A DNA stretch of 64,000 bases from Streptomyces sp. CBMA29. Lineage in GTDB: Bacteria > Actinomycetota > Actinomycetes > Streptomycetales > Streptomycetaceae. Made by a program: the position numbers and the translations under genes. Below, in pieces: positions 35,794 through 44,959 of this stretch; the first letter of the stretch is position 1; each line of letters opens with the position of its first letter. The DNA is taken from positions 1-64,000 of the forward strand of contig NZ_MECL01000062.1 in the NCBI RefSeq assembly GCF_014596445.1, read 5' to 3'. The notes beneath the pieces are model-generated. The model did not search any database, was not told the origin of the DNA, and saw nothing but the letters and a program-made list of their open reading frames with translations.

Positions 35794-37569
35794 ATGAGCC
35801 TGCTCAGCCGGTCCCGCCCGGCGCCACCGCCCCCGACCACGCTCCCCGTCCACCGCGCCCGCCTCGGCAGGCTGACCGGCTGGTTCCGCGACCCGCGCAA
35901 TCCCCTGCTCGCCGCCGTCGCCGTGGTCGTGGCGTACCTGGCCCTCGTACCGGCGGGTACCATGGCGGTGGCCAGCCTCCAGACGTCGTTCCTCAGCGCC
36001 GCGCCGACCTCCTGGACGCTGCGCCACTACACCGAGACCCTGGGCGACCCGGACTTCTGGACCCTGGTCGGCAACTCCTTCGGGTACGCCGCCGCCACCG
36101 CCGTGATCAGCACCGTGGTCGGCTTCGGCCTGGCGTATCTGGTCACGCGCACCAACACCCCGGCGAAGTTCTTCGCCCGCGTCGCGGCCCTCATCCCGCT
36201 GATCATCCCCGGCATCCTCAACACCGTCGCCTGGGCGCTGCTGTTCGCCCCGCACACCGGCGCCCTCAATGTGCTGCTGCGCGACCTGCGCCTGCCCGCC
36301 TTCGACATCTACTCGCTCGCGGGCATGGTCCTGGTGCAGTCCATGCACGTCACACCGGTCGCCTTCCTGATGGGCACCGCCGCGTTCACCTCGATGGACT
36401 CCTCGCTGGAGGAGGCGGCGCTGGCGTCGGGCGCGCCGCCCTGGCGGGTCTTCCGTACGATCACCGCCCGGCTGATCCGGCCCGCGATCATGTCGGCCGT
36501 GCTGCTGATGTTCGTCCAGACCATCTCCACCTTCGAGGTGCCGCAGCTCATCGGCGTCCCCGGCCGTACCTTCGTGTTCGTCAGCAAGATCTACAACGCG
36601 CTCCAGGCGTTCCCCACCGACTACGGCACGGTGGGCGTCATCGGGATCTTCATCCTGGCCGTCGCCAGCGGCGGCCTGTGGCTGTCGCGGCGGCTCAGCG
36701 GCTCGGGCGCTGCCGCGCAGACCGTCACCGGCAAGGGCTTCCGGCCGACCGCCACCGACCTCGGCCGCTGGCGCTGGCTCGGGCTGGCCGCGTTCGTCGT
36801 GTTCTTCCTCGTCGCGGTGGCGCTGCCACTGCTGATGCTCGTCTGGTCGTCGCTGCTGCCCGGCTACGAGCCGCCGTCGCTGTCGGCGCTGCACCACCTC
36901 ACGCTCGCCAACTACCGCGAGATCTGGCACACCCCCGGTCTGCTCGACTCGGTCCGCAACAGTCTCGTCACCGCCGTCATCGCGGGCGCCGTCGTCACCG
37001 TGATCAGCGCGGTCGTCGCCTACATCACCGTCAAGACCAAGGTCCCCGGGCGCGGCCTGCTCGACGGCCTGGCGACCGTACCGCTCGCGGTGCCCAGCGT
37101 CGTGATGGGCGTCGGCATCCTCTACTGGTACCTGACCGCCCCGATCCCGCTGCACCTGTACGGCACCCTGACCATTCTCGTCATCGCCTTCGTGACGATC
37201 GGACTGCCCTACGGCCTGCGGTACATCGTGCCCGGCATGGCCCAGATCAAGGACGAGCTGGAAGAGGCCGCCGCGGCGAGCGGCGCCTCCTGGCCGCGGA
37301 CCTTCCGGACGATCTACGTTCCGCTGCTCGCGCCCTCGCTGACCGCCGCGTTCCTCTACACGGTCATCGTCGCCTTCCGTGAGATATCGGCCGCGATCTT
37401 CCTCTACACCCAGGGCACCCAGGTGGTGTCGGTGACGATCTACCAGCAGTGGTCGAACGGCAGCTACCCGATCGTGGCCGCCCTCGGAGTGCTCATCGTC
37501 GCCTTCCTCGCCGTGATCGTCGCCGTCGTCAGCCTGCTCACCAGGAAGACCGGCCTGAACCGCCGGTGA
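35794..37569 (+). CDS. ABC transporter permease, fused double-domain (FbpB-like)
   Basis: Inner-membrane permease of 591 residues with about 12 hydrophobic segments in two repeated halves. Each half carries an EAA loop for docking the ATPase: EEAALASGAPPWRVFRTI in the first and EEAAAASGASWPRTFRTI in the second. The duplicated permease in one chain is typical of FbpB-type importers. The ATPase gene follows 37 bp later. Confidence 0.9.
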   Translation: MSLLSRSRPAPPPPTTLPVHRARLGRLTGWFRDPRNPLLAAVAVVVAYLALVPAGTMAVASLQTSFLSAAPTSWTLRHYTETLGDPDFWTLVGNSFGYAAATAVISTVVGFGLAYLVTRTNTPAKFFARVAALIPLIIPGILNTVAWALLFAPHTGALNVLLRDLRLPAFDIYSLAGMVLVQSMHVTPVAFLMGTAAFTSMDSSLEEAALASGAPPWRVFRTITARLIRPAIMSAVLLMFVQTISTFEVPQLIGVPGRTFVFVSKIYNALQAFPTDYGTVGVIGIFILAVASGGLWLSRRLSGSGAAAQTVTGKGFRPTATDLGRWRWLGLAAFVVFFLVAVALPLLMLVWSSLLPGYEPPSLSALHHLTLANYREIWHTPGLLDSVRNSLVTAVIAGAVVTVISAVVAYITVKTKVPGRGLLDGLATVPLAVPSVVMGVGILYWYLTAPIPLHLYGTLTILVIAFVTIGLPYGLRYIVPGMAQIKDELEEAAAASGASWPRTFRTIYVPLLAPSLTAAFLYTVIVAFREISAAIFLYTQGTQVVSVTIYQQWSNGSYPIVAALGVLIVAFLAVIVAVVSLLTRKTGLNRR

Positions 37570-37606
37570 GCACCCACCAGACCCGGAGCACTCGAAGGAG
37601 AGTCTC

Positions 37607-38746
37607 GTGATCGAGGTACGCGGACTGATCAAGCGGTACCAGGGCCGTACGGTGCTGCGCAACGCCGTCGACGGCATCGACCTGGACGTGCCCGAGGGAA
37701 AGCTGGTGACCCTCCTCGGCCCCAGCGGCTGCGGCAAGACCACGACCCTGCGGCTGATCGCCGGACTCGAAAAACCGGACGGCGGCCGGATCAGCATCGG
37801 CGGCACGCTGATGTGCGCGCCCGCGGACGGCGTCTTCGTCGGCGTCCACCACCGGCCGATCGGCGTCGTCTTCCAGTCCTACGCGGTCTGGCCGCACATG
37901 ACCGCCGTGCAGAACGTCATGTTCCCGCTGCGCTCGGGGCAGAAGCGGCTGCCCAAGGCCGACGCCAGGCGGCGCGCCATGGAGGCGCTGGAGATGGTGG
38001 GCCTGGCCGAATACGCCGACCGCCCGGCACCGGCCCTGTCCGGCGGCCAGCAGCAGCGGATCTCCCTGGCCCGCGCCCTCACCCGCGAACCCGAAGTGCT
38101 GCTGCTCGACGAGCCGTTGAGCAACCTCGACGCCGGACTGCGGGACCGGGTGCGCGACGAGATCAGGGCCGTGCAGCAACGCCTCGGCATCACCACGGTC
38201 TTCGTCACCCACGACCAGGACGAGGCCCTCGCGGTCTCCGACGAGGTCATCGTGATGGACCACGGCCGGATCGTGGAACGCGGCCAGGCCCAGGACATCT
38301 ACGCCCGGCCGCGCGAGGAGTTCACCGCCCGCTTCATGGGCATCTCCAACAGCCTCCCCGGCACCGTGGCCTCCGCGCACCGCGACCTCGCCGAGATCGA
38401 CCTCCCGCACGGCCGCCTGCGCTGCCTCGCCTCGGGACAGCCCGCCGTGGGCAGCCGCGTCAACGTCTTCATCCGCCCGGAGAGTCTGGTCCTGTCCCGC
38501 AAGGACCCCTCGGGCCGCGGCTGGAAGGGCACCGTCGAGTTCAGCATCTACCACGGCGACTGCTGGGACTACCACGTCCGCGTCGGCGACACCCTCCTGC
38601 GCTCGCGCGTGTACCGCGAGAAGGCCGGACTCGCCCACGGCGACCCGGTGTTCGTCGTCCCGGAGGAGGAGACGGCCATCGCCATCACCCTCACCGGGAC
38701 ACCGGACCCGGCCGCGGGCGAGCGGCCCGTTCACAGCCCGGGGTAG
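37607..38746 (+). CDS. ABC transporter ATP-binding protein
   Basis: ATPase of 379 residues starting at GTG 37607 behind AAGGAGAG. Walker A is GPSGCGKTT (residues 38-46), the signature LSGGQQQRISLARAL, Walker B VLLLDEPLSNLD and the H-loop FVTHDQDEAL. A TOBE-type C-terminal domain (from about residue 280) is present, as in importer ATPases such as FbpC/PotA. It completes the importer with the preceding two genes. Confidence 0.93.
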   Translation: MIEVRGLIKRYQGRTVLRNAVDGIDLDVPEGKLVTLLGPSGCGKTTTLRLIAGLEKPDGGRISIGGTLMCAPADGVFVGVHHRPIGVVFQSYAVWPHMTAVQNVMFPLRSGQKRLPKADARRRAMEALEMVGLAEYADRPAPALSGGQQQRISLARALTREPEVLLLDEPLSNLDAGLRDRVRDEIRAVQQRLGITTVFVTHDQDEALAVSDEVIVMDHGRIVERGQAQDIYARPREEFTARFMGISNSLPGTVASAHRDLAEIDLPHGRLRCLASGQPAVGSRVNVFIRPESLVLSRKDPSGRGWKGTVEFSIYHGDCWDYHVRVGDTLLRSRVYREKAGLAHGDPVFVVPEEETAIAITLTGTPDPAAGERPVHSPG

Positions 38747-38765
38747 ACCCGCCGTACCCGGCGGG

Positions 38766-40328
38766 TCAGCGCGGGGGAGGGAAGGACTGGGCGGCACCCG
38801 GGCGCGCGGGCATGGGCTGGGCGGCGGCCGCTGTCTGGGCGGCGAGGTGGGCGGCTGTCGTGGCGGGGGCGAATTCCGGGCTGGCCGGGGCGGGGTCGCG
38901 GTTCTGGAGGCGGAGGGCGCCGGTGAAGTCGCCGAAGGTGCGGCGGCGCCACGTGCTGATCGGGGTGAAGGTCACAGGACCGTGGCCGGACAGGCCGCCC
39001 GCCGCGGTGACGGTCTCGATGAACCGGAGGCCCGAGGTGTGGTCGGAGACCTCGGAGAAGATCCGGCCGCCCACGGTCCAGGGGGAGACGATGACGCACG
39101 GCACGCGGAAGCCCGCGCCGACCGGCAGCCCCCCGCCCGGAGTGCCCTTCGGAGACGCCAGGTGGACGAACTCCTCCGGGTACGTACGGGGGTTGGGGAC
39201 GGGCGGCGGGACGTGGTCGAAGAAACCGTCGTTCTCGTCGTAGTTCAACACGAAGACCGTCGAGTTCCACAGTTCCTCGTTGGACGCCAGCGCCTCCAGC
39301 TTGGACGCCAGGTACTGCGCGCCGGCCGCCGGGAGATTCGGCGGGTGCTCGTCCGCCTCGCTCGGCATGTAGAGCCAGGACACGTCCGCGAGGACGCCGT
39401 TGGCGCAGTCCTCCTCGAAACCGAGCGTCGGGTCGGCCGCCGGGGACGGGTGGGTGGGATCGCCGACCCGCCCCGCTGTGCCGTCGCCGTAGAGCGTGCC
39501 GCCGGTCATGACGGCGTTGTGGAGGGCGACGGGCAGGGTCGCCTTGTTCTGGAAGCTGGCGAACCAGGCGAAGACGTTGTACCCGCTGGTCGCGCCCGAG
39601 AAGTACGTCTTGACGCTGTACCCCGCGTCGTACAGGACCTCCGCCGCCGACGGGTGGGTCATCGGGTTCGGCCGCACCGTCTCCAGCACGGGCCCGCCGA
39701 ATGTGCCCTCCGGGTCGTTGGTGCCGGACATCCAGACGAGCCGGTTCGGGTAGGTCGGGCCCAGGACCGAGCAGTGGTAGTTGTCCAGCAGGGTGAAGGA
39801 CTCGGCGAGCGCCCAGTGGAACGGGATGTCCTCGCGGGTGAAGTACCCCATCGTGTAGGACCCGTTGGCCTCGCCGTCCGAGGCGATGTGCGCGGACAGC
39901 CAGCCGTCCATCGCGCCCTGGTTCCACGAGGCGTGCTGGTCGCGCCAGTCGTGGGAGAGCGACGGGATCGCGGCGGCGCCCGTGCTGAGCGTGGACATGT
40001 GGAATGGTTCCAGATACCCGTCGGGGTGGGCCGGATCGGGCTGCCGGAAGACCGAGTCGCCGTTCGGGAGCTTGATCGCCGTCGTGTCGTCGAAGCCGCG
40101 GGCACCGGGAAAGGCGCCGAAGTAGTGGTCGAACGACCGGTTCTCCATCATCACGTACACGATGTGCTTGATCTGGGACAGGTCGCCCGTGGCCGGCCCC
40201 GCGGTCGCGGCCCGCGCGAGGTTCTCGGGCAGCACGCCCGCCACCCCGGCGGCGCCCGCCAGCGCGGCGGCGCGGGCGACGAAGCGGCGCCGGGAGATCC
40301 GCGGGCGGCCTGAAGCGGTGTTGCTCAT
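38766..40328 (-). CDS. Tat-exported phosphoesterase, phospholipase C family
   Basis: Secreted phospholipase C/acid-phosphatase-like enzyme of 520 residues. A twin-arginine signal (ISRRRFVARAAALAGAAG) is at about residues 11-28. The catalytic MMENRSFDHYFG and the metal-binding NYDENDGFFDHVPPP motifs identify the family that includes non-haemolytic phospholipase C. The start at 40328 places the Tat motif correctly. The C-terminal tail is Ala/Pro-rich. It is convergent with the ABC operon, with only 19 bp between the stops. Confidence 0.9.
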   Translation of the reverse strand: MSNTASGRPRISRRRFVARAAALAGAAGVAGVLPENLARAATAGPATGDLSQIKHIVYVMMENRSFDHYFGAFPGARGFDDTTAIKLPNGDSVFRQPDPAHPDGYLEPFHMSTLSTGAAAIPSLSHDWRDQHASWNQGAMDGWLSAHIASDGEANGSYTMGYFTREDIPFHWALAESFTLLDNYHCSVLGPTYPNRLVWMSGTNDPEGTFGGPVLETVRPNPMTHPSAAEVLYDAGYSVKTYFSGATSGYNVFAWFASFQNKATLPVALHNAVMTGGTLYGDGTAGRVGDPTHPSPAADPTLGFEEDCANGVLADVSWLYMPSEADEHPPNLPAAGAQYLASKLEALASNEELWNSTVFVLNYDENDGFFDHVPPPVPNPRTYPEEFVHLASPKGTPGGGLPVGAGFRVPCVIVSPWTVGGRIFSEVSDHTSGLRFIETVTAAGGLSGHGPVTFTPISTWRRRTFGDFTGALRLQNRDPAPASPEFAPATTAAHLAAQTAAAAQPMPARPGAAQSFPPPR

Positions 40329-40487
40329 CGTCAGTCTTGTCTCCGTCTGGTGGGACCCGGTCAGGACTTCTGCGGGGCGGGACCGCGCGGGGCGGCGCCG
40401 TGGCCGCGCGGAGCCGTCGGGCCCGCCGCGCCGCTGCTCTCGCCGCCAGGCGCGGCTGAGGAGTTCACCACCGTCGTGATGACCCCG

Positions 40488-40619
40488 GCCGGAGAACGCG
40501 CCGAGGCCGTCGTCCGCCTTGTCGGCAGTATGGTCGCCCGCCACGGTCGTGAGGGTCCCGGTCCGCGCGTCGCCCCGGCGGATCACGTTGTTGGCCGAGT
40601 CCGCGATGAAGAAGCCGGT
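40488..40619 (-). pseudogene. NHL-repeat protein fragment
   Basis: On the minus strand a stop codon is followed by a clean NHL repeat (FFIADSANNVIRRGD, then TGTLTTVAGD), after which similarity ends. NHL proteins normally have several such repeats. This single blade, with no start and a preceding stop, is a remnant. The rest of the 40329-40703 gap holds no recognisable gene. Confidence 0.6.
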
Positions 40620-40703
40620 CGCGGATCAGTGGGCCACCGGCCTTCTCGCCCCCGGTCACCGTCTCCCGTCGTCCTGCCGTCCCGTCGTCCTGCCGTCTTC
40701 CCG

Positions 40704-41246
40704 TCAGCGGGGACGCGAGGTCCGCTCCTCGGCGCCGTAACGGTGCTCCTGGTCGCCGTCCATCGCCTCGTAGATGGTCCTCTTCAGGCCCTCGGGGTCG
40801 GGAATGTGCTTCAGGGTCAGCAGGCCCTGCTCGGAGGCCGACTCGATCTTGAGCGTGCCGCACCGGATGATCCGTTCCCACAGTGAGGCGGCGAACGAGA
40901 TGTCGTTGATCCGGGCCAACGGGATGCTGCGGCCGGTCTTGTTCACGAAGCCGACCCGCATGTGGACCCGCTTGGTGGTCAGGACGTAGAGGGTGCCGCG
41001 CCACTTCATGAGCGGGATCAGCCAGAACCACAGCGATACGAGCGCGGCCACACCGAGCACGGCGTACGTTGCGGCGTCCGTCCAGCTCTTGCCGGAGGGC
41101 AGCACCCACAGCAGCGCGCCCGCCGCGGCCCATGTCACACACAGCACCACGAACTCGCCGACGAGTTGCGTCCAGTGCTGCCGGGTGACGTATATGAGTT
41201 CTTCGTCATCGGTGAGATAGCGGTCCACGGAAGGCATGCTGCGCAT
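40704..41246 (-). CDS. PH-domain (YdbT/bPH2-type) membrane protein
   Basis: Protein of 180 residues with two transmembrane helices (about residues 30-50 and 60-80). It then has a bacterial PH domain (YVLTTKRVHMRVGFVNKTGRSIPLARINDISF). This layout is widespread and uncharacterised in actinobacteria. The start may be 41246 or the ATG at 41237, three residues later. Neither has a good ribosome site. Confidence 0.8.
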   Translation of the reverse strand: MRSMPSVDRYLTDDEELIYVTRQHWTQLVGEFVVLCVTWAAAGALLWVLPSGKSWTDAATYAVLGVAALVSLWFWLIPLMKWRGTLYVLTTKRVHMRVGFVNKTGRSIPLARINDISFAASLWERIIRCGTLKIESASEQGLLTLKHIPDPEGLKRTIYEAMDGDQEHRYGAEERTSRPR

Positions 41247-41450
41247 ATTGGCATACGGCTCTGACGTCGAACACCGCGGCCGGAAGCCCGGTACGGGCCC
41301 GTTACGTTTCCGCCAGCGGGTTCCGCGCCTTCGCGGACCGCAGGTTGCCGCGTGCCCGGTCGCGAACGGGCAGGTCGGGGACCGTACAGTGGGCGATCCG
41401 AACGGTGGTACGAACAGCGATACGCGTGTCGGCACGGGAAAGGCCCGATC

Positions 41451-42122
41451 ATGACGTCCCCTCTGAGCCCGCAGGCCCGCCCGAATCTCGTCCCGGACGA
41501 CGGCGTCGTGCTCTTCATCGGCGACAGCATCACCGACTGCGGTCGCGACCTGGACGCGCCCGACTCCCTCGGCGACGGCTACGCGGCCATGGTGGCCGAG
41601 CGGTACGCGGCCGGACACCCCGGCTCCGGGGCGCGCTTCGTCAACCGCGGCATCAGCGGCAACCGCGCGGTCGACCTGCGGGGCCGCTGGGATCGGGACT
41701 GCCTGGCGGTCGGCGCCGACGTGGTGTCCGTCCTGGTCGGGATCAACGAGGTGTGGCGCCGCTTCGACAGCGACGACGCCACTTCCGACGAGGAGTACGA
41801 GGACCACTACCGCACCGTCCTCGGCCAGGCCGCCGACCAGGGCAGCGCGCTGGTGCTGATCGAGCCGTTCGTGATGCCCGTCAGCGACGACCAACTGGCG
41901 TTCCGGGACGACCTGGACGGCAAGCTGACGGTGGTACGGCGACTGGCCGCCGACTTCTCCGCCACCCTCGTCCCCGCCGACGCCCTGATGACGCGGGCCG
42001 CCGCCGACGCGGGTCCCCGCAAGTGGACCGACGACGGCATCCACCTGACCTCGGACGGTCACGCCCTGCTCGCCGACGCCTGGCTCACCGCGGTCGGAGC
42101 GGCGCTCCCCGAGCGGGCCTGA
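41451..42122 (+). CDS. SGNH/GDSL-family hydrolase
   Basis: Esterase/lipase-type enzyme of 223 residues. Block I is FIGDSITDCGR with the nucleophile Ser, block II FVNRGISGNRAVDL, block III VLVGINEVWRR, and block V KWTDDGIHLTSDGH with the catalytic Asp and His. No signal peptide is present, so it is probably cytoplasmic. ATG 41451 is preceded by GGGAAAGG. The substrate is unknown; an acetyl or acyl ester is likely. Confidence 0.88.
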   Translation: MTSPLSPQARPNLVPDDGVVLFIGDSITDCGRDLDAPDSLGDGYAAMVAERYAAGHPGSGARFVNRGISGNRAVDLRGRWDRDCLAVGADVVSVLVGINEVWRRFDSDDATSDEEYEDHYRTVLGQAADQGSALVLIEPFVMPVSDDQLAFRDDLDGKLTVVRRLAADFSATLVPADALMTRAAADAGPRKWTDDGIHLTSDGHALLADAWLTAVGAALPERA

Positions 42123-42164
42123 CGCCCGCGCCCCGGCCCCTCGCCGGTCGCCCGGTCCGCCGGC

Positions 42165-43028
42165 TCACAGCCGGGTGGCCGTGCGGATCAGGGCGGCGAG
42201 GGGGAGGGAGCGGCTGTGGGCGGGCCAGGCGATGTGGGTGACGACGGGCGGAGCGTCGCTGAGCGGGACGGCGGTGTGCTCGGCCCACAGCCAGGCGCGG
42301 GCGGAGTCGGGGAAGACGGCCATGGTGCGCCCGAGGGCGATGAGCTGGGCCAGTTGCGTCTGGTCGTGGATCTCGGGGCCAGGGCCTGGCGGATACGTGC
42401 CGTCGTGGGCCCAGCGGGCGAGCGGGAGACCGGGGAGGTCGCTGACGTCGGCCAGCGACACGGTCGTCCGCGTGGCCAAGGGGTGCCCTGCGGGCAGGAT
42501 GGCGATCTGGCCCTCGGTCATCAGTTCCTCGCTGTCGAATCCGGCGAGGGAGTTGAACGGCTTGTGCATGAGCGCCACGTCGGCGCGGCCGTCGCGCAGC
42601 ATCTCGCCCTGTTCGCACGTGCCGCTCGGCAGCACCTCGATCTCGGCGGCGTCCGGCTCGGCCGCGTAGGCGTCCAGGAGTTTGTGCAGCAGTTCGTGGG
42701 ACGCGGCGGCCTTCACCGCCAGGACCAGACGGTCGCGGGCCCCGCCCGCGCGGTCGGCCCCACCGGCTCGACGGGTACGGCGCGCGGCGGCGGCCGTCGC
42801 GTCGAGGGCCGCGCGGCCCTCGTGCAGCAGCACCTCTCCTGCGCCGGTCAGAACGACCCCGCGGCGGTCGCGGGTCAGCAGCGTGACGCCGAGCCGCCGT
42901 TCGAGCCGCTGGATCGCGCGGGACAGCGGTGGCTGGGCCATGCCGAGGCGCTCGGCGGCGCGGCCGAAGTGCAGTTCCTCGGCGACCGCCGTGAAGTACC
43001 GAAACTCGCGGGTCTCCAAGGTGTCCAT
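42165..43028 (-). CDS. LysR-family transcriptional regulator
   Basis: Regulator of 287 residues. The helix-turn-helix is FTAVAEELHFGRAAERLGMAQPPLSRAIQRLE, the classic CbnR-like N terminus, and a substrate-binding domain follows. ATG 43028 gives the standard start MDTLETREFRYF. It is divergent from a short-chain dehydrogenase. The perfect palindrome GTGATACC-N5-GGTATCAC lies between them, 16 bp from its own start, arguing for control of the dehydrogenase and autoregulation. Confidence 0.92.
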   Translation of the reverse strand: MDTLETREFRYFTAVAEELHFGRAAERLGMAQPPLSRAIQRLERRLGVTLLTRDRRGVVLTGAGEVLLHEGRAALDATAAAARRTRRAGGADRAGGARDRLVLAVKAAASHELLHKLLDAYAAEPDAAEIEVLPSGTCEQGEMLRDGRADVALMHKPFNSLAGFDSEELMTEGQIAILPAGHPLATRTTVSLADVSDLPGLPLARWAHDGTYPPGPGPEIHDQTQLAQLIALGRTMAVFPDSARAWLWAEHTAVPLSDAPPVVTHIAWPAHSRSLPLAALIRTATRL

Positions 43029-43043
43029 GACCACAGCGTACGT

Positions 43044-43064
43044 GTGATACCTACCGGGTATCAC
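43044..43064. promoter_or_regulatory. LysR operator: GTGATACC-TACCG-GGTATCAC
   Basis: Perfect 8-bp arms with a 5-bp spacer, containing a T-N11-A core, in the divergent LysR/SDR promoter. Confidence 0.75.
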
Positions 43065-43119
43065 AGAGCGCCGTATCGGTGTTGGATGCCCGGCCCGGCG
43101 GCGGGCGAGCATCGACGGT

Positions 43120-43857
43120 ATGAGCGAAACGAAGATCGCGCTGGTGACCGGCGCGAACAAGGGGATCGGCTACGAGATCGCGAGCGGCCTCGGCGCCCTC
43201 GGCTACCGGGTGGGTGTGGGGGCGCGTGACGAGGGCCGTCTCGAAGCCGCCGTGGACAAGCTGCGCGCCGCCGGGGTGGACGCCTTCGGGGTGCCGCTGG
43301 ACGTGACCGGCGACCGCAGCGTCACCGGCGCCGCGGAACTCGTCGAGTGGCGGGAGGGCCGCCTGGACGCCCTGGTGAACAACGCCGGTATCTCAGGGCC
43401 GACGGGGCCGGGGTGGACGCAGGACCCGACGACGCTCGACCTCGACCTGGTCCGCACCGTCGTGGAGACCAACGTCCTCGGCGTCATCCGGGTGACCAAC
43501 GCGATGCTGCCTCTTCTGCGGCGCTCCGCGGCACCGCGCATCGTCAACGTCTCCAGCGCCGTCGCCTCCCTGACCCGGCAGGCGGACCCGGACATCGAGA
43601 TCGGCCCGGTGATGGCGGCCTACTCGCCGACGAAGACGTTCCTCAACGCCGTCACCGTGCACTACGCCCGGCAGTTCGCCGGTACGAACATCCTGATCAA
43701 CGCGGCCTGCCCCGGCCTGGTCGCGACCGACTTCACCGGCTTCCTCGGCCCCCGCACCCCCCAGCAGGGCGCGGCCACCCCCATCCGGCTCGCCACCCTG
43801 CCCGACGACGGCCCGACCGGCGCGTTCTTCGAGGACGCCGGCGTCGTCCCCTGGTAA
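43120..43857 (+). CDS. Short-chain dehydrogenase/reductase
   Basis: SDR enzyme of 245 residues. The cofactor motif TGANKGIG, the NNAGIS motif and the catalytic Ser plus YSPTK (Tyr-x3-Lys) are all present. It resembles plant-type carbonyl-reductase-like SDRs (TGANKGIGYEIA). It is the likely target of the divergent LysR regulator. The substrate is unknown. Confidence 0.9.
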   Translation: MSETKIALVTGANKGIGYEIASGLGALGYRVGVGARDEGRLEAAVDKLRAAGVDAFGVPLDVTGDRSVTGAAELVEWREGRLDALVNNAGISGPTGPGWTQDPTTLDLDLVRTVVETNVLGVIRVTNAMLPLLRRSAAPRIVNVSSAVASLTRQADPDIEIGPVMAAYSPTKTFLNAVTVHYARQFAGTNILINAACPGLVATDFTGFLGPRTPQQGAATPIRLATLPDDGPTGAFFEDAGVVPW

Positions 43858-43972
43858 CGGCTTCCGGCCCGGCCGTCGAGCGCGGACCGGGCCCCGTACG
43901 CCCGGGGCCTGCCGGACGTCCTGAGCGCCAGGGCGCACAGGCTCGGGCACCGGGTCCTGAGGGTGCGCCGGG

Positions 43973-44659
43973 TCAGCCGCCGGCGGCCTCGACCGCCAGG
44001 GCGTCCTGGGCCGTGCCGCGCATGCCCGCGACGATCATGTCGACACCGCGCCGGTAGTACGCGTCGTTGCTCGCGCACGACAAGAGCGCGTCGGCGGCGG
44101 CCACGACGTGCGGGTAGCGGTCGGGGGAGAGGTCGAGCAGGCTCGCCTTCTTCGCGCTGACGGCCTCCTCGCGGGACTCGGGGTCCAGGGCCGGATTGCT
44201 GCGGCCGGGCTCGGTGATGACCAGGGTCACCAGCGAGCACAGCGCCTGACCGGCGGTCTGCGCGCCCTGCTCGACCGGCAGACCGGCCGCGGAGAGCAGC
44301 GCCAGGGTGCGTTCGGTGACACCGAGACCGGGCTCCGATGCGAAGATCCTGGTGATCACCAGACCGGCGGCGTTCGGGTGCGGGCGCAGCGCCGCCAGGA
44401 AACCGCTCAGCAGGTCGTTCATCTGCTCGTGCCACGGTCGCTCGTCCGGCTCCGGGACCCGGACGTCGGTCAGCAGCCGCTCGGTGACCGCGTCGAACAG
44501 CCCGTCCTTGTCCGGGAAGTGCCGGTACAGCGCCATCGGTGTCACGTCGTGCTGCTGGGCGACCCGCCGGATCGTCACGGCTTCAAGACCTTCGCTGTCG
44601 GCCACGGCGAGCGCGGTGGAAATCAGCTCGTCCCTGTTCAAGCGCTTGTGAGCCGCCAC
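43973..44659 (-). CDS. TetR-family regulator
   Basis: Regulator of 228 residues starting at GTG 44659, with AGGAGG 11 bases upstream. The DNA-binding domain includes VTIRRVAQQHDVTPMALYRHFPDKDGLFDAV (residues ~30-60). The C-terminal ligand domain is unremarkable. It is divergent from a SugE/Gdx-type exporter and is separated from it by two TetR-type dyads and a riboswitch. It probably represses the exporter. A much longer in-frame extension crosses that control region and is not real. Confidence 0.88.
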   Translation of the reverse strand: MAAHKRLNRDELISTALAVADSEGLEAVTIRRVAQQHDVTPMALYRHFPDKDGLFDAVTERLLTDVRVPEPDERPWHEQMNDLLSGFLAALRPHPNAAGLVITRIFASEPGLGVTERTLALLSAAGLPVEQGAQTAGQALCSLVTLVITEPGRSNPALDPESREEAVSAKKASLLDLSPDRYPHVVAAADALLSCASNDAYYRRGVDMIVAGMRGTAQDALAVEAAGG

Positions 44660-44718
44660 GGGTCCCGCCACCTCCTGGTCGACAGCCTGAGCGACACCGG
44701 ATTCCTCGCCGCCGCCAC

Positions 44719-44736
44719 TACGCAGCGTACTGCGTA
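44719..44736. promoter_or_regulatory. TetR operator: TACGCAG-CGTA-CTGCGTA
   Basis: Perfect 7-bp arms with a 4-bp centre, 60 bp upstream of the TetR start, in the divergent TetR/exporter region. Confidence 0.7.
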
Positions 44737-44775
44737 TACACCCACGAACGATGCCGCCGAGGGTCAAGGTATACG

Positions 44776-44789
44776 CCGTACGCATACGG
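44776..44789. promoter_or_regulatory. Second TetR-type dyad: CCGTA-CGCA-TACGG
   Basis: Perfect 5-bp arms, 40 bp beyond the first dyad and sharing the CGTAC core with it. Probably a second binding site of the same regulator. Confidence 0.5.
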
Positions 44790-44882
44790 TGTGCGACTCC
44801 GGGACTGTCCCGGAAACGGCGGACGGTCCGCACCCCGGTCGGATGGCCGTATCGCCGGACTTTGCTATGGTCGGACGAGTAA

Positions 44883-44924
44883 CCCGACGAGCGCGTCGTA
44901 CCGGGACCCCTGCAAAGACGGCGC
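44883..44924 (+). ncRNA. Guanidine-III riboswitch (ykkC-III) upstream of a Gdx/SugE exporter
   Basis: The 42-nt segment follows the Thermobifida fusca guanidine-III aptamer closely as I remember it. It has a 5' CCCGACGAG stem strand, a GCGCGTCGTACCGGG block closing the first stem, and a 3' AAAGACGGCGC strand able to form the pseudoknot with GCGC. It ends 36 bp before the start codon of a small multidrug-resistance gene of the SugE/Gdx class, the known target for this RNA in actinobacteria. The fold was judged by eye, not computed. Confidence 0.8.
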
Positions 44925-44959
44925 ACCCCCGTAAGCACGAAACCCACGGAGGTGCCCTC

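Noticed and set aside
34578-38746. Ferric-iron or thiamine importer
   Set aside because: Not excluded by fold, but the operon lies behind the aromatic-cluster operator and has no iron-box or TPP riboswitch that I can see, so uptake of the pathway substrate is preferred.
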